Position numbers and translations under genes: made by a program | Shown: in pieces, positions 6,197 to 14,853 of the stretch | How the letters are laid out: every line of letters begins with the position of its first letter | Numbering within the stretch: the stretch's first letter is position 1 | Assembly (NCBI GenBank): GCA_028708055.1 | Contig: JAQVZT010000031.1 | Coordinates: 1-14,928, forward strand | Source of the DNA: Methanothrix sp. | Lineage (GTDB): Archaea; Halobacteriota; Methanosarcinia; Methanotrichales; Methanotrichaceae | Direction: 5' to 3' | DNA: 14,928 nt | Notes under the pieces: generated by a model | The model's database searches: none | Seen by the model: the letters and a program-made list of their open reading frames with translations, nothing else | What the model was told of the DNA's origin: nothing

Positions 6197-8947
6197 TTGG
6201 GCGGAGATATACTTGCGGGCTGCGATCCTCATAAAAAGATCGAGCTCTTGGCGCAAAAGGTCGCGGGGATGCAGGAGAGCAGCCCTATCGATGGGCAATT
6301 GGCCGCAAAACTCCTGTGCCTGCAGAGGGAGCTTGAGGAACTGCGACGCAGCCTGCCGCACTGCCCGAATCGGTGTGAAAACAGCATACTCCTTCAGGTA
6401 GCGGATGACGCTGCAGCTGGAGCGAATTCCGACAGCCAGATCCAGAAGATGACCCGAGCCTTAGAGGCTCTTCCATCGGATATTGTTCTCACTGATCTCA
6501 AAGGCAATATCGAGTATGTAAATGCGAGCCTGCTAAAAAATTCCGGTTTTAGCGATGCATCCGAGCTGATAGGATTATCCGTATTCGATTTCACGAATGC
6601 GGAGGGCAGGGCAAAGCTGCATGAAGAGATCATTCCCACCATTTGTTCAGCCGGTAGATGGCAGGGAGAGCTTCTCGTCAAGAGAGAGGATGGCCAATCC
6701 TATATTGCTGAGATGATATGTGCACTGATCAGGGACGACTCTAACAACCCAAGCGGTCTTCTGGCCAACTTTTTCAACATCAACGATAGAAAGCGCGCGG
6801 AAGAATCATTGCTTCTCGATGATTCCCGACTGGAGGCTCTGCAGAGGCTTAACCAGATGGATGAGGCCTCCATTCAGGAGATCACCGACTATGCTCTGGA
6901 AGCGGGAGTGAAGCTGACGGGCTCCAAGCTCGGCTATCTGGCCTTTGTTGATAATAGTGAAGAGACGCTCTATATGCATTCTTGGTCCAAGAATGCTATG
7001 CAGATCTGCAATGTCGAAAATAAGAAGATAATCTATAATCTGAAGGATACCGGGCTTTGGGGTGAGGCCATCAGGCAGAGACGGGCCGTGATCGCCAATG
7101 ACTATGTCACCTGTCCCCAGAGAAGAGGTGTTCCTCAGGGTCACGTCGAGATCATTCGCCACATGAATGTGCCCATTATGGACAAGGGCAAGATAGTAAT
7201 TGTGGCGGGCCTGGGCAACAAAGAGGCGGCGTACGACTGCTCAGATGTGCGCCAGTTGACATTGCTCATGAGCGGCATGTGGAAGATCATCCAGCGCAGA
7301 AGGGCGGATGAGGCTCTGAGAAAGACGCAGGAGGGGCTGGAAAAGAGTGTGGCGGAGAGGACCGCCTGGCTGCTCCGGGCCAATGAGGCGCTGCAAGAGG
7401 AGATGGTCAAGCATAGGGAAACGGAGATGGAGCTTCGTTCTGCTCAACAGACAGCTGATGCCGCTTGTCGGGCAAAGAGCGAGTTTCTGGCCAATATGAG
7501 CCACGAGATACGCACCCCCATGAATGCGGTGATCGGCCTTGCCGGGCTATTGCTGGAGACAAAACTGACAGAGGAGCAGCGCGATCTCGTGGAGACCATT
7601 CACAGCAGTGGTGATGCGCTCCTTGCTATCATCAACGATATCCTGGATTTCTCAAAGATCGATGAAGGCAAGATGAAGCTGGAGCGTTTGCCATTCCTCC
7701 TGCACGAAAGCATCGAGTCCTCGCTTGACATGGTGGCGACAAAGGCAGCAGAGAAAGGGCTTGATCTGACCTATGATATCGATGAGAGGATCGCCCCGAC
7801 CATCCTGGGTGACTCGGCCAGGCTGCGGCAGGTCCTGGCAAATCTGCTCAGCAATGCGGTAAAATTTACCGAAAAGGGCAGCATAACCATTCATGTCCTG
7901 CCCGGGGAGAGCGAGGATGAAATTCAGTTCTCAGTTACCGATACTGGAATTGGCATTGGTCAGGATGATATGGAAAAGCTCTTCCAGTCATTCAGCCAGG
8001 TGGATGCGTCTACATCGAGAAAATATGGCGGCACTGGATTGGGCCTGGCCATAAGCAAGAGGCTGGTGGAGCTGATGGGCGGCAAGATCTGGGTAGACAG
8101 CAAACTGGGCGAGGGTTCGACCTTCAGCTTCTGCATATATGCTCCTTCATTCTCGGGAGATGCTGCCGTACTGCATCTGGCCGGCAAGAAGGTCATGGCT
8201 CTGCTCGACAGCGAGAGCTGCTTGAGGATGCTACTCTATCACGCCCGTTCCTGGGGGTTGCAGATATATCCGGTGGTCTCGTCATTGGAAGCTCGGGAGC
8301 TGGCAAAGGGCCGTTTTGATGCTGCGATTTTGGATCTGGATGTACCGGGGGCAGAAGATCTGGCAGAAGAGATCGATGAGCATCTGCCGGTAATTAACCT
8401 TTCAAAGCCCGGACGCCAAAAGGTGGGCAAGAAGATTCTGATCAAGCCGTTTTCGCAGGAGGGCATTCTCTTTGCCTTGCAGGAGGCTCTGGCACCGCCG
8501 CGGCATAAGAGGATAAGGCCTATCAGCAGCAAGACCAGTCTATCGGACCTGTCCATATTGCTGGCCGAGGATAACATCGTCAACCAGAAGGTAGCTCGCC
8601 TCATGCTGAAGAAGCTGGGATGCAGAGCAGATCTTGCGGCGAATGGACGGGAGGTCTTGCAGGCGATCTCCAGGAATAGATACGACGTGATCCTTATGGA
8701 TGTGCAGATGCCGGAGATGGACGGTCTGGAGACCACTCGCGCCATACTGGATCTCAATTTAGAAAAGAGGCCGAAGATACTGGCCATGACCGCCTATGCA
8801 CTGGAAGGAGATAAAGAAAGATTTCTGGATGCCGGCATGGATGGCTACATATCCAAGCCGGTGCAGCTGGATGAGCTGAGAAGCGCCCTGTCTTGCATCA
8901 GGAAAACTGCATGCGATCCTGCATGTGGTAAGGAGAAAGCAGACTAA
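6197..8947 (+). CDS. Hybrid sensor histidine kinase: PAS-GAF-HisKA-HATPase-REC-REC
   Basis: A 916-residue protein with no membrane helix, so a cytosolic sensor. Residues 10-55 are a short coiled coil. A PAS domain spans about 82-203 (SDIVLTDLKGNIEYVN, ending FFNINDRKRAEE), and a GAF domain about 208-370 (GYLAFVDNSEETLYMHSW, NDYVTCPQRRG). A coiled coil leads to HisKA, with the phospho-acceptor His436 in MSHEIRTPMN. HATPase has an N box (NLLSNAVKF), G1 (DTGIGIG) and G2 (GGTGLGLAIS). The first receiver (about 665-770) keeps Asp713 and Lys750 but its acidic pocket reads DS. The second (about 785-903) is canonical: Glu791/Asp792, Asp835, Thr865, Lys887. The frame is closed by TAA at 6191-6193, so TTG 6197 is the first possible start; the TATA at 6144 fits it, and ATG 6269 is the fallback. 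The signal is unknown. No output domain or separate regulator is adjacent, so its target must lie elsewhere. The GAF/kinase style is common in bacteria and suggests ancient transfer. Confidence 0.92.
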   Translation: MGGDILAGCDPHKKIELLAQKVAGMQESSPIDGQLAAKLLCLQRELEELRRSLPHCPNRCENSILLQVADDAAAGANSDSQIQKMTRALEALPSDIVLTDLKGNIEYVNASLLKNSGFSDASELIGLSVFDFTNAEGRAKLHEEIIPTICSAGRWQGELLVKREDGQSYIAEMICALIRDDSNNPSGLLANFFNINDRKRAEESLLLDDSRLEALQRLNQMDEASIQEITDYALEAGVKLTGSKLGYLAFVDNSEETLYMHSWSKNAMQICNVENKKIIYNLKDTGLWGEAIRQRRAVIANDYVTCPQRRGVPQGHVEIIRHMNVPIMDKGKIVIVAGLGNKEAAYDCSDVRQLTLLMSGMWKIIQRRRADEALRKTQEGLEKSVAERTAWLLRANEALQEEMVKHRETEMELRSAQQTADAACRAKSEFLANMSHEIRTPMNAVIGLAGLLLETKLTEEQRDLVETIHSSGDALLAIINDILDFSKIDEGKMKLERLPFLLHESIESSLDMVATKAAEKGLDLTYDIDERIAPTILGDSARLRQVLANLLSNAVKFTEKGSITIHVLPGESEDEIQFSVTDTGIGIGQDDMEKLFQSFSQVDASTSRKYGGTGLGLAISKRLVELMGGKIWVDSKLGEGSTFSFCIYAPSFSGDAAVLHLAGKKVMALLDSESCLRMLLYHARSWGLQIYPVVSSLEARELAKGRFDAAILDLDVPGAEDLAEEIDEHLPVINLSKPGRQKVGKKILIKPFSQEGILFALQEALAPPRHKRIRPISSKTSLSDLSILLAEDNIVNQKVARLMLKKLGCRADLAANGREVLQAISRNRYDVILMDVQMPEMDGLETTRAILDLNLEKRPKILAMTAYALEGDKERFLDAGMDGYISKPVQLDELRSALSCIRKTACDPACGKEKAD

Positions 8948-8954
8948 GAACGCC

Positions 8955-8959
8955 TTTTT
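8955..8959 (+). terminator. Possible T-run terminator after the kinase gene
   Basis: A run of five T residues begins eight bases after the kinase stop codon, in a short convergent gap of 87 bases. Archaeal termination often needs only a U-tract, but five T is short and no stem is evident. I see no matching signal for the gene arriving from the other strand. Confidence 0.25.
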
Positions 8960-9034
8960 CCGGCACACTACCTGAGCAAGGCTTGAAGTTGCCGTATCCT
9001 GTGTCTCCTGCGAATTTCCGTTGATTTCTGTCAA

Positions 9035-12000
9035 TTACTCGTCTAACGGACAGCTGCAGCTCGGGCAGGAGCTACAGCCGTTGCCATCACCGGCGATCTC
9101 ATCGTCGCAGATCATCTCCATTCTGTCCAGACCCCACTCCGGCGGCCTCCAGCCGTCCTCGGAGTAGGACGTCGCTTCCCCGAGCGTCACCGTGGCGCTG
9201 GCCTGCGTCGATGCCCCGCCCGAGCCGTCCAGGGCGTGAGCCTCCGCCAGGGCAGTGTTCACAAACCTTCCATCCTGCGAGGCAGACACGCGGTACTCGA
9301 TGAACCGGCTCCCGCCTGCAGGTATGGCCGTCGTAACCCAGACCAGTTCCGAGCCAATAATCTGGGGCTCGGCTGAGGCATTGAGAAGCCTCATGCCCGC
9401 AGGCAGGCGGTCCGTGATCTGGGCAACAAGGCTTACATTCGCCCGGTTCTGGATAAGTATGCGATACCAGATGACCCTGCCATCCGCTGGGTCTACCCGC
9501 GCCTGCTTATCCATGAATAGACCCGTGGCGCCGCAATTCAGCCAGCCAAACTGAATGACGCTCATGTTGCCGGCAGTCACCCACTCGTCATTATGCCCAC
9601 CGGAAGCGTAAACCAGATTGACCAGCTCATCCTGCGGATCGGTTACATTCAGCCTCAGGTTGATGGTTACAGACTGGCCGATGCCCAGATAGAGCAGCGA
9701 CCAATTCGCGTAGCCCGGCTGCAGCCGGGCAGGCTTGATCGAGGAACTCAGATAATCAGTTCCCGCCGGGAAGACATCCCAGACGTAGACCGGGCCCAGG
9801 GCTGCGTTGCCGTCGTTTTGGACGGTGATGGTGTAATCTGCCAACACTGTTCCTGGCACCAGCCGGCCGGTCTTGTTCAGAGTGATATGAGGCAGGTCAA
9901 AGTGAGATGCTCCACCCAGGTGGACCCTGCGCTGAATTGTGTACTGGCCCACATACTCTTCATCCAGGTCCAACATGCTCCGGTTGCCGGATTCATAAGC
10001 AGCTCGGAAGCGCACCCGGCCACTATAGCTGAGGTTGGAGGACATGTCATTTAGTCCTCCGGCTTTAGTCTCCTCTTTGATGTAATCCGCACTGCTGATC
10101 TCCTGGCCCAGGTAGCTCTGCCCTGAGCTTCGCGACCAAATGCCAGACTTCCATTTGCCGTAGCCGTTCTCTGCATCATGGCTGACTGACAGGTCTTTGG
10201 CGATGTAGCTCTCAGCCGAGCTGATCAGTTCCTCGCTCTGGTAGCTGCCGCTCCCGTGCTCGTAGCTCCTCTGGCTTTTTTTCAGGCGCTGGTCGCTGGC
10301 CGCCTGGCCCTGGCCAGTGGCATTGCGGCCAAAGAGAACGTTGCTGCCGTAGTCCTCGAGGCTCTCGTTGAACTGGAATGCTCCGGTGTAGTCCTGGGAG
10401 GACTCGAAGACGGGCAAAGGCTTGACTGCCTGACTGTCTTTCTTGAGAACGCCCAGATGGGCCTGGCCCTGCATAGAGCCCTCGACTGAGATAGAAGTCT
10501 CGTTCTTGTCAACCAGGATCTTTTCGTCCATCTCCAGGCTCTTGTCATAGCGGACGGAATTGCTGGTCGAGGCCTGGGTAGCCCGGTTGCGGGTAATGGT
10601 CGATGAAGCGATATCGGAGTCATAATTTATCGATTTGCCTCCAGGAAGAAGGAAGCTGGTGGGCCGGAAGATGGCTTTGAGCGAGCCCGCGGTTCTTATC
10701 GAGCGGTTCTGCATCTGCAGGGAGGCAACCTCTTCGCTGCGGTACTCACCGCTGCCGTGCTCCGTTTTGAGAAGGCTGGTCCCGTCGCTGTCACGCAGCT
10801 TGACGAGGTAGGATATGGAGACGGGAGCGAGTTGGTCATCATAGGTCAGAGTAACGATGTTTCTCAGGCCTTGGCTCTCGGTCTCAGTCGAGAGGCGGCG
10901 GTAGCTGTTCACAAACCCGCTGCCCGAGATGGAGGACTGGCTGAAGAAGCTCAGGTTGGTGGTGTTCTTGACCTGGAAGAAGACGTTGATGGTTCCCTTC
11001 TCGCCAGGACCCAGATCGCCAATGCTCCAGATGTTATCCGTGCCCTGGTCTGGTGCAGGCGAGGCGGAGAGAAAGATGAGGTCTGAGGAAGCCTGCTCGG
11101 TGATCACCACACCGGTCAAAGAGGCTTTCGTTAGACTTTCGTAAGTAATGGTGTATCCGATGGTAGCCCCGGGCCAGACCTCTTTTAAGTCGGAGGTCTT
11201 GTTCAGATGGACAGGCTGATCAATCATATCTACATTCACTGAGACCGTGTCCTTGGCTTCGGCTATAGTTGCCTCGCTGGCAACGCCAGTAACCACGACT
11301 GTGCCTGTGAGGCTCTGAGGCGCATCGGGCTGGACCTCGGTGGTTACAGTTATGGTGGTTGAGGTCTCAAGAGCATCTGTTGGGCTCTCAGATACGCTCT
11401 GCGAGCCGGCCACCTGGGCAGCCATTTGTGAACTGAAGGCAGTGAACGTCCAGATGATTGTGGTGGTGCCGTCGGCGTTCTGAGTTACGTTCAGAGGACT
11501 GTGGTTTGAGTCCACGAAATTCAGGCCTTTGGGCAGAGTATATTTAACTGTTAAGCTGTTGAGATCGATATTGCTGTCGCGATTGACTGTGATATAAAAT
11601 ATTAGCTTTTGACCGGATAGGACAGTCTGTTGATTGGCAGTAATTTCGACCTGGAAGGCATCCAATTGCCTGCGGTTGCCGAAGTTGACCTCGGTCGCTG
11701 ATACTTCCGATTGGTCGGCTCTTGTTATCTTTAGCATTCCGCTGCTTGAGACTGCATTGTAGGCATTGCCGGCGGGAGAGGTTTGAGTCCAGCCCGCTTG
11801 CGCAGCTTCCTCGACGGTATAGCTGCCGGGCTCAATATAGAGAAAGGTATAGGTGCCATTGGCATCGGTCTCTGTTCTGGCGACCTCGTTTGCATCTTTC
11901 ATGAGCTTGATGGTCCAACCGGCCAGTCCCGGCTCGCCGCTGTCTTTCACACCATTGCCGTTGAGATCCTCGAATTTCATGCCGGAGATGGAGACCGGTT

Positions 12001-14653
12001 GATAGAACCCTGCATCCCAACTATTATCGGACAGGCCCAGCTCCACTGTAATCGGGCCGGCCAAATGGGTGACAGGATCGGCATCGCTGTCTTTTTCGTC
12101 ATCCGTGCCGGCATCCTTGCCTGTGATGCTGTAGCCGGCCGGAGGGATAAACTCCAGATTGTAGGTTCCTGGGGTTGGATTTTCAAAGATAAACTCTCCT
12201 TCGTCTGTAGAGGTCTGGTTGGAAACGATGTTACCACCAGAGTCCCTTAAGTTGACAGTGACTCCTTCCAGGCCCTTTTCACCTGCATCCTGCAGGCCGT
12301 TGCCATTTTCGTCCACCCAGACGTAGTCACCCAGGATGTATCTGGAGGTGATCTTCACCAGATAGTCCTCAACCTCGCCATCTAATGCCAAGCCGTATGA
12401 CGCTAGGCCCGAAGAGCTGCAAAACCTTAGGCGAGCATAGGTGTCGCCTACCTGGGCATCAGTGGGGACGGAAAAGTCAAGCTTCGTCTCACCCGCGGAG
12501 AGAGATTGGTCGGATGCGATATGCTCACCGGCATCTTCAAAGTCGCCGTCGCCATTGAAATCCATCCAGGCCTGGAGGATGCCCGGAGCCGAGGCGGTAA
12601 CAGTGAACGTCGAAGTCGTGCCGGCGATGATGACGCTGGAAAATACCGCCCCGTCCTCATCTGATCCGTCGCCACCGGCGCTGGCAGATGGCTGGCCGTC
12701 CGGCTCAGAGTCCACGCTGGTGCCAAGATAGGGGCCGGTCACAAAGTGACGGGCTCCGTTGCTGGACCGGAGGGTCTTGAAGGTATCAGGAGCATCGCCG
12801 TAGTCCTCATCCGCCATGTTTGGCGCGCCAGGCAGAGGATCGGATGAGAGAGAGCCGCCAAAGGTCGGATCGCCCCAGAAGCCCCAGTTGTCGGAAGCGT
12901 CCGGGATGCAGGAGTAGCTCAGGCCCTCTTTGCTGCTGGAAGCAGGGCAGTCAACGCGGTCCATCTCCACTCCGTCAAAGTTGCAGAGGATCACAGGATC
13001 GCCGTCACCGTTGCTGATGCCATCTCCTGATGAGCCACTGAGATGCACTACCAGATAGTCGCCTGCCGGGATAATTGTTCCTGCTGGAATTGTGGCCAGG
13101 ATGAAAGGGTTGTCATCATCCTTGACCGTCCACTGCCCCACATTGAAGTCGGTGGTGCCAACGTTCTTCAGCTCCACCCGCTCCCAGGAAGCAGTGCCGT
13201 CATTGTTGTCGTTTCCATACGGGTTGGGATAGATTTCATTTATTATTATCTGGTTCTCGTACAGTCCGGCATCGACGCTCTTGCTCTGGCCGGGATCAAG
13301 CGTGATTTTATCGCTTTGGCCCTGGCCATTTACATCGCTGTCAGCACTGTCGTCAGCGTCCTGGTCTTTGGGGCTGAAAGTCATTCCTGAGGGCTGAGTG
13401 AACTGCACGTAGTAGTCGCCAGGAACCAGGTCGGTGAAGGAGTAGCTGCCATCGCTGCCGGTGATCGCAGATCTGCCGGCGATTGGACTCCCGCTGCCGT
13501 TTAAGAGCGCTACGGCAACATTCGGCTCATCGGGCTCGCCCGCATCCTGCAGGCCGTCGCCGTTCAGGTCCCGCCAGGCTTTTCCCTGCAAGGTGGCTCC
13601 CTGTGCGATGATCTGCAGGCCTGAATCGCCGTCTGCCACATAGACATAGCTGCCGGAGACTGCCACGCCGTTGGAATAGCCTGGAGTATCGTATGAACCT
13701 GCAATAAATGGGCTATAGGGGTTGCTGACATCGATGATCTGCAGGCCTGAATCGCCGTCGGCCACATAGGCATAGCTTCCGGCCAGAGCCACGCCGCTGG
13801 AGGTGCCTGGAGTATCGCAAGAACTTGCAATAAATGGGCTATAGGGGTCGCTGACATCGATGATCTGCAGGCCTGAATCGCTGTCGGCCACATAGGCATA
13901 GCTGCCGGAGACTGCCACGCCGCGGGAATCGGCTGGAGTATCGCAAGAACCTGCACGAAATGGGTCCGCGGGGTCGCTGACATCGATGATTTTCAGGCCT
14001 GAATAACCGTCGGCCACATAGAGATAGCTGCCGGAGACTGCCACGCCGTAGGGATCACTAATAGCGTACATACTTTTAGAAACTGGGTTATAGGGGTCGC
14101 TGACATCAAAGATCCGCAGCTCTGGTTGGGAGGGCAGTAAACAGCGGATCAGATAGGCATAGCTTCCGGCCAGGGCTATGCCTTTTACGTATTTGTTACT
14201 ACTCAAACTGATTCTACTTGCAAGAGATGGGCTAGCGGGGTTGCTGACATCGATGATATCCATCCTCACTAATTTGTAGCCCACATAGGCATAGCTGCCG
14301 TCCAGGGCCACGGCATTGACAGGGAAACTGCTAGATTCAGGATAGTGTCCTGCAAGAAATGGGCTAGTAGGGTCGCTGACATCGAGGATCTGCAGGCCTG
14401 AACCGCCGTCGGCCATATAGGCATGGCTGCCGGCCAGTGCCACGCCCAATGAACTGCCTGGAGTATCGAATGAGCCTACCTTTACCCAGGCTCCCTGGGC
14501 GGTGGCGAACAGCAGCATGGCCATCAGCGCCATGAGCAGCAACCGTCTGTGGGTGCCTACCAGGATTTTAATCCTCATGAGATCATGCTGCCAAGACCTG
14601 CGGCTCGCCGCCGCCAGCGCGCGCCATCCAGAGTGGCCCGATTTACCTGCCAT
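9035..14653 (-). CDS. Giant mosaic cell-surface protein: LVIVD propeller, SdrD_B, lamin-tail, GEVED and DUF11 domains
   Basis: An 1,872-residue secreted protein. A signal peptide is visible as RRLLLMALMAMLLFATA (36-52). Domains in order: seven LVIVD repeats (about 55-351); SdrD_B (354-466, DLNGDGLQDAGE); lamin-tail-like (468-610, IIINEIYPNP); GEVED (615-768, AWMDFNGDGDFEDAGE and DGEVEDYLV); SdrD_B (772-884, DENGNGLQDAGE); SdrD_B (888-995, DLNGNGVKDSGE); DUF11-like (998-1143 and 1146-1290); an unclassified Ser-rich segment (1290-1590); DUF11-like (1590-1690 and 1705-1830); a Cys-rich tail (1849-1868). The Asp/Asn-rich loops probably bind calcium. No C-terminal membrane helix or sorting motif is seen. 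The ATG at 14653 has GGAGGG 11 bases upstream; the ATG at 14578 (residue 26) gives a more usual signal peptide but no Shine-Dalgarno, so the start is open. A structural, adhesive or sheath role is inferred. It forms a single-gene unit, convergent with the kinase. Confidence 0.88.
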   Translation of the reverse strand: MAGKSGHSGWRALAAASRRSWQHDLMRIKILVGTHRRLLLMALMAMLLFATAQGAWVKVGSFDTPGSSLGVALAGSHAYMADGGSGLQILDVSDPTSPFLAGHYPESSSFPVNAVALDGSYAYVGYKLVRMDIIDVSNPASPSLASRISLSSNKYVKGIALAGSYAYLIRCLLPSQPELRIFDVSDPYNPVSKSMYAISDPYGVAVSGSYLYVADGYSGLKIIDVSDPADPFRAGSCDTPADSRGVAVSGSYAYVADSDSGLQIIDVSDPYSPFIASSCDTPGTSSGVALAGSYAYVADGDSGLQIIDVSNPYSPFIAGSYDTPGYSNGVAVSGSYVYVADGDSGLQIIAQGATLQGKAWRDLNGDGLQDAGEPDEPNVAVALLNGSGSPIAGRSAITGSDGSYSFTDLVPGDYYVQFTQPSGMTFSPKDQDADDSADSDVNGQGQSDKITLDPGQSKSVDAGLYENQIIINEIYPNPYGNDNNDGTASWERVELKNVGTTDFNVGQWTVKDDDNPFILATIPAGTIIPAGDYLVVHLSGSSGDGISNGDGDPVILCNFDGVEMDRVDCPASSSKEGLSYSCIPDASDNWGFWGDPTFGGSLSSDPLPGAPNMADEDYGDAPDTFKTLRSSNGARHFVTGPYLGTSVDSEPDGQPSASAGGDGSDEDGAVFSSVIIAGTTSTFTVTASAPGILQAWMDFNGDGDFEDAGEHIASDQSLSAGETKLDFSVPTDAQVGDTYARLRFCSSSGLASYGLALDGEVEDYLVKITSRYILGDYVWVDENGNGLQDAGEKGLEGVTVNLRDSGGNIVSNQTSTDEGEFIFENPTPGTYNLEFIPPAGYSITGKDAGTDDEKDSDADPVTHLAGPITVELGLSDNSWDAGFYQPVSISGMKFEDLNGNGVKDSGEPGLAGWTIKLMKDANEVARTETDANGTYTFLYIEPGSYTVEEAAQAGWTQTSPAGNAYNAVSSSGMLKITRADQSEVSATEVNFGNRRQLDAFQVEITANQQTVLSGQKLIFYITVNRDSNIDLNSLTVKYTLPKGLNFVDSNHSPLNVTQNADGTTTIIWTFTAFSSQMAAQVAGSQSVSESPTDALETSTTITVTTEVQPDAPQSLTGTVVVTGVASEATIAEAKDTVSVNVDMIDQPVHLNKTSDLKEVWPGATIGYTITYESLTKASLTGVVITEQASSDLIFLSASPAPDQGTDNIWSIGDLGPGEKGTINVFFQVKNTTNLSFFSQSSISGSGFVNSYRRLSTETESQGLRNIVTLTYDDQLAPVSISYLVKLRDSDGTSLLKTEHGSGEYRSEEVASLQMQNRSIRTAGSLKAIFRPTSFLLPGGKSINYDSDIASSTITRNRATQASTSNSVRYDKSLEMDEKILVDKNETSISVEGSMQGQAHLGVLKKDSQAVKPLPVFESSQDYTGAFQFNESLEDYGSNVLFGRNATGQGQAASDQRLKKSQRSYEHGSGSYQSEELISSAESYIAKDLSVSHDAENGYGKWKSGIWSRSSGQSYLGQEISSADYIKEETKAGGLNDMSSNLSYSGRVRFRAAYESGNRSMLDLDEEYVGQYTIQRRVHLGGASHFDLPHITLNKTGRLVPGTVLADYTITVQNDGNAALGPVYVWDVFPAGTDYLSSSIKPARLQPGYANWSLLYLGIGQSVTINLRLNVTDPQDELVNLVYASGGHNDEWVTAGNMSVIQFGWLNCGATGLFMDKQARVDPADGRVIWYRILIQNRANVSLVAQITDRLPAGMRLLNASAEPQIIGSELVWVTTAIPAGGSRFIEYRVSASQDGRFVNTALAEAHALDGSGGASTQASATVTLGEATSYSEDGWRPPEWGLDRMEMICDDEIAGDGNGCSSCPSCSCPLDE
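13601..14491 (-). repeat. Coding tandem repeat: seven LVIVD units, 126-bp period in the conserved part
   Basis: The segment encoding the propeller is a tandem repeat visible in DNA. Units aligned on the codons for the IIDVS motif start at 13733, 13859 and 13985 with exact 126-bp spacing, and the truncated last unit at 13607 keeps that spacing. The three older-looking units at 14108, 14252 and 14384 are spaced 123, 144 and 132 bp. The near-identical block TGCAGGCCTGAATCGC recurs in several units. Each unit encodes about 42 residues of the form GVAVSGSYAYVADGDSGLQI plus IDVSDPYSPF. Repeats shadow other frames, which explains several spurious open frames here. Confidence 0.85.
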
Positions 14654-14770
14654 TTGACTGCGTTCCCTCCCCTGACCGAGGAACCTAATTTTGCGGCATC
14701 CCCCTTGCCCGGGAAGATGCCCGCATTACTGATACGATACTAAGCCAATTTGTACTGAAGAATAATGTAG

Positions 14771-14780
14771 GTATAAAATC
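14771..14780 (-). promoter_or_regulatory. TATA-box promoter of the giant surface protein
   Basis: On the minus strand, GATTTTATAC reads as an archaeal TATA box preceded by an A-rich BRE-like AAA. Transcription would start near 14748, giving a leader of about 95 bases to the ATG at 14653 or 170 bases to that at 14578. The leader contains the purine run GGGGAGGG just before 14653. The gap from 14654 to 14853 holds nothing else clear besides this and the promoter of the rightward gene. Confidence 0.5.
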
Positions 14781-14825
14781 TTTGCTGTTGTTGGCAATCG
14801 TTTGTAGAGTCCTAAAAGCTTGGCA

Positions 14826-14833
14826 TTTATATA
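14826..14833 (+). promoter_or_regulatory. TATA box of the right-edge gene, leaderless
   Basis: TTTATATA is centred about 25 bases before the ATG at 14854, the spacing expected when transcription begins at the start codon itself. No Shine-Dalgarno lies between them, which agrees with a leaderless mRNA. Confidence 0.6.
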
Positions 14834-14853
14834 CTCACGCACTTCAAGTCGGC

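Noticed and set aside
8239..8787. Minus-strand open frame of 182 codons inside the kinase gene
   Set aside because: It lies fully antisense to the receiver domains and has low-complexity Ser/Arg composition typical of shadow frames.
13564..13983. Alternative minus-strand frame with a repeated Ala/Met/Ser-rich product
   Set aside because: It is the tandem propeller DNA read in another frame; repetition in the product follows from the DNA repeat, not from selection.
13607..14400. Regularly spaced repeats that could suggest a CRISPR array
   Set aside because: The period is 126 bp, the whole unit is conserved with no unique spacers, and it is in frame within the LVIVD coding region.
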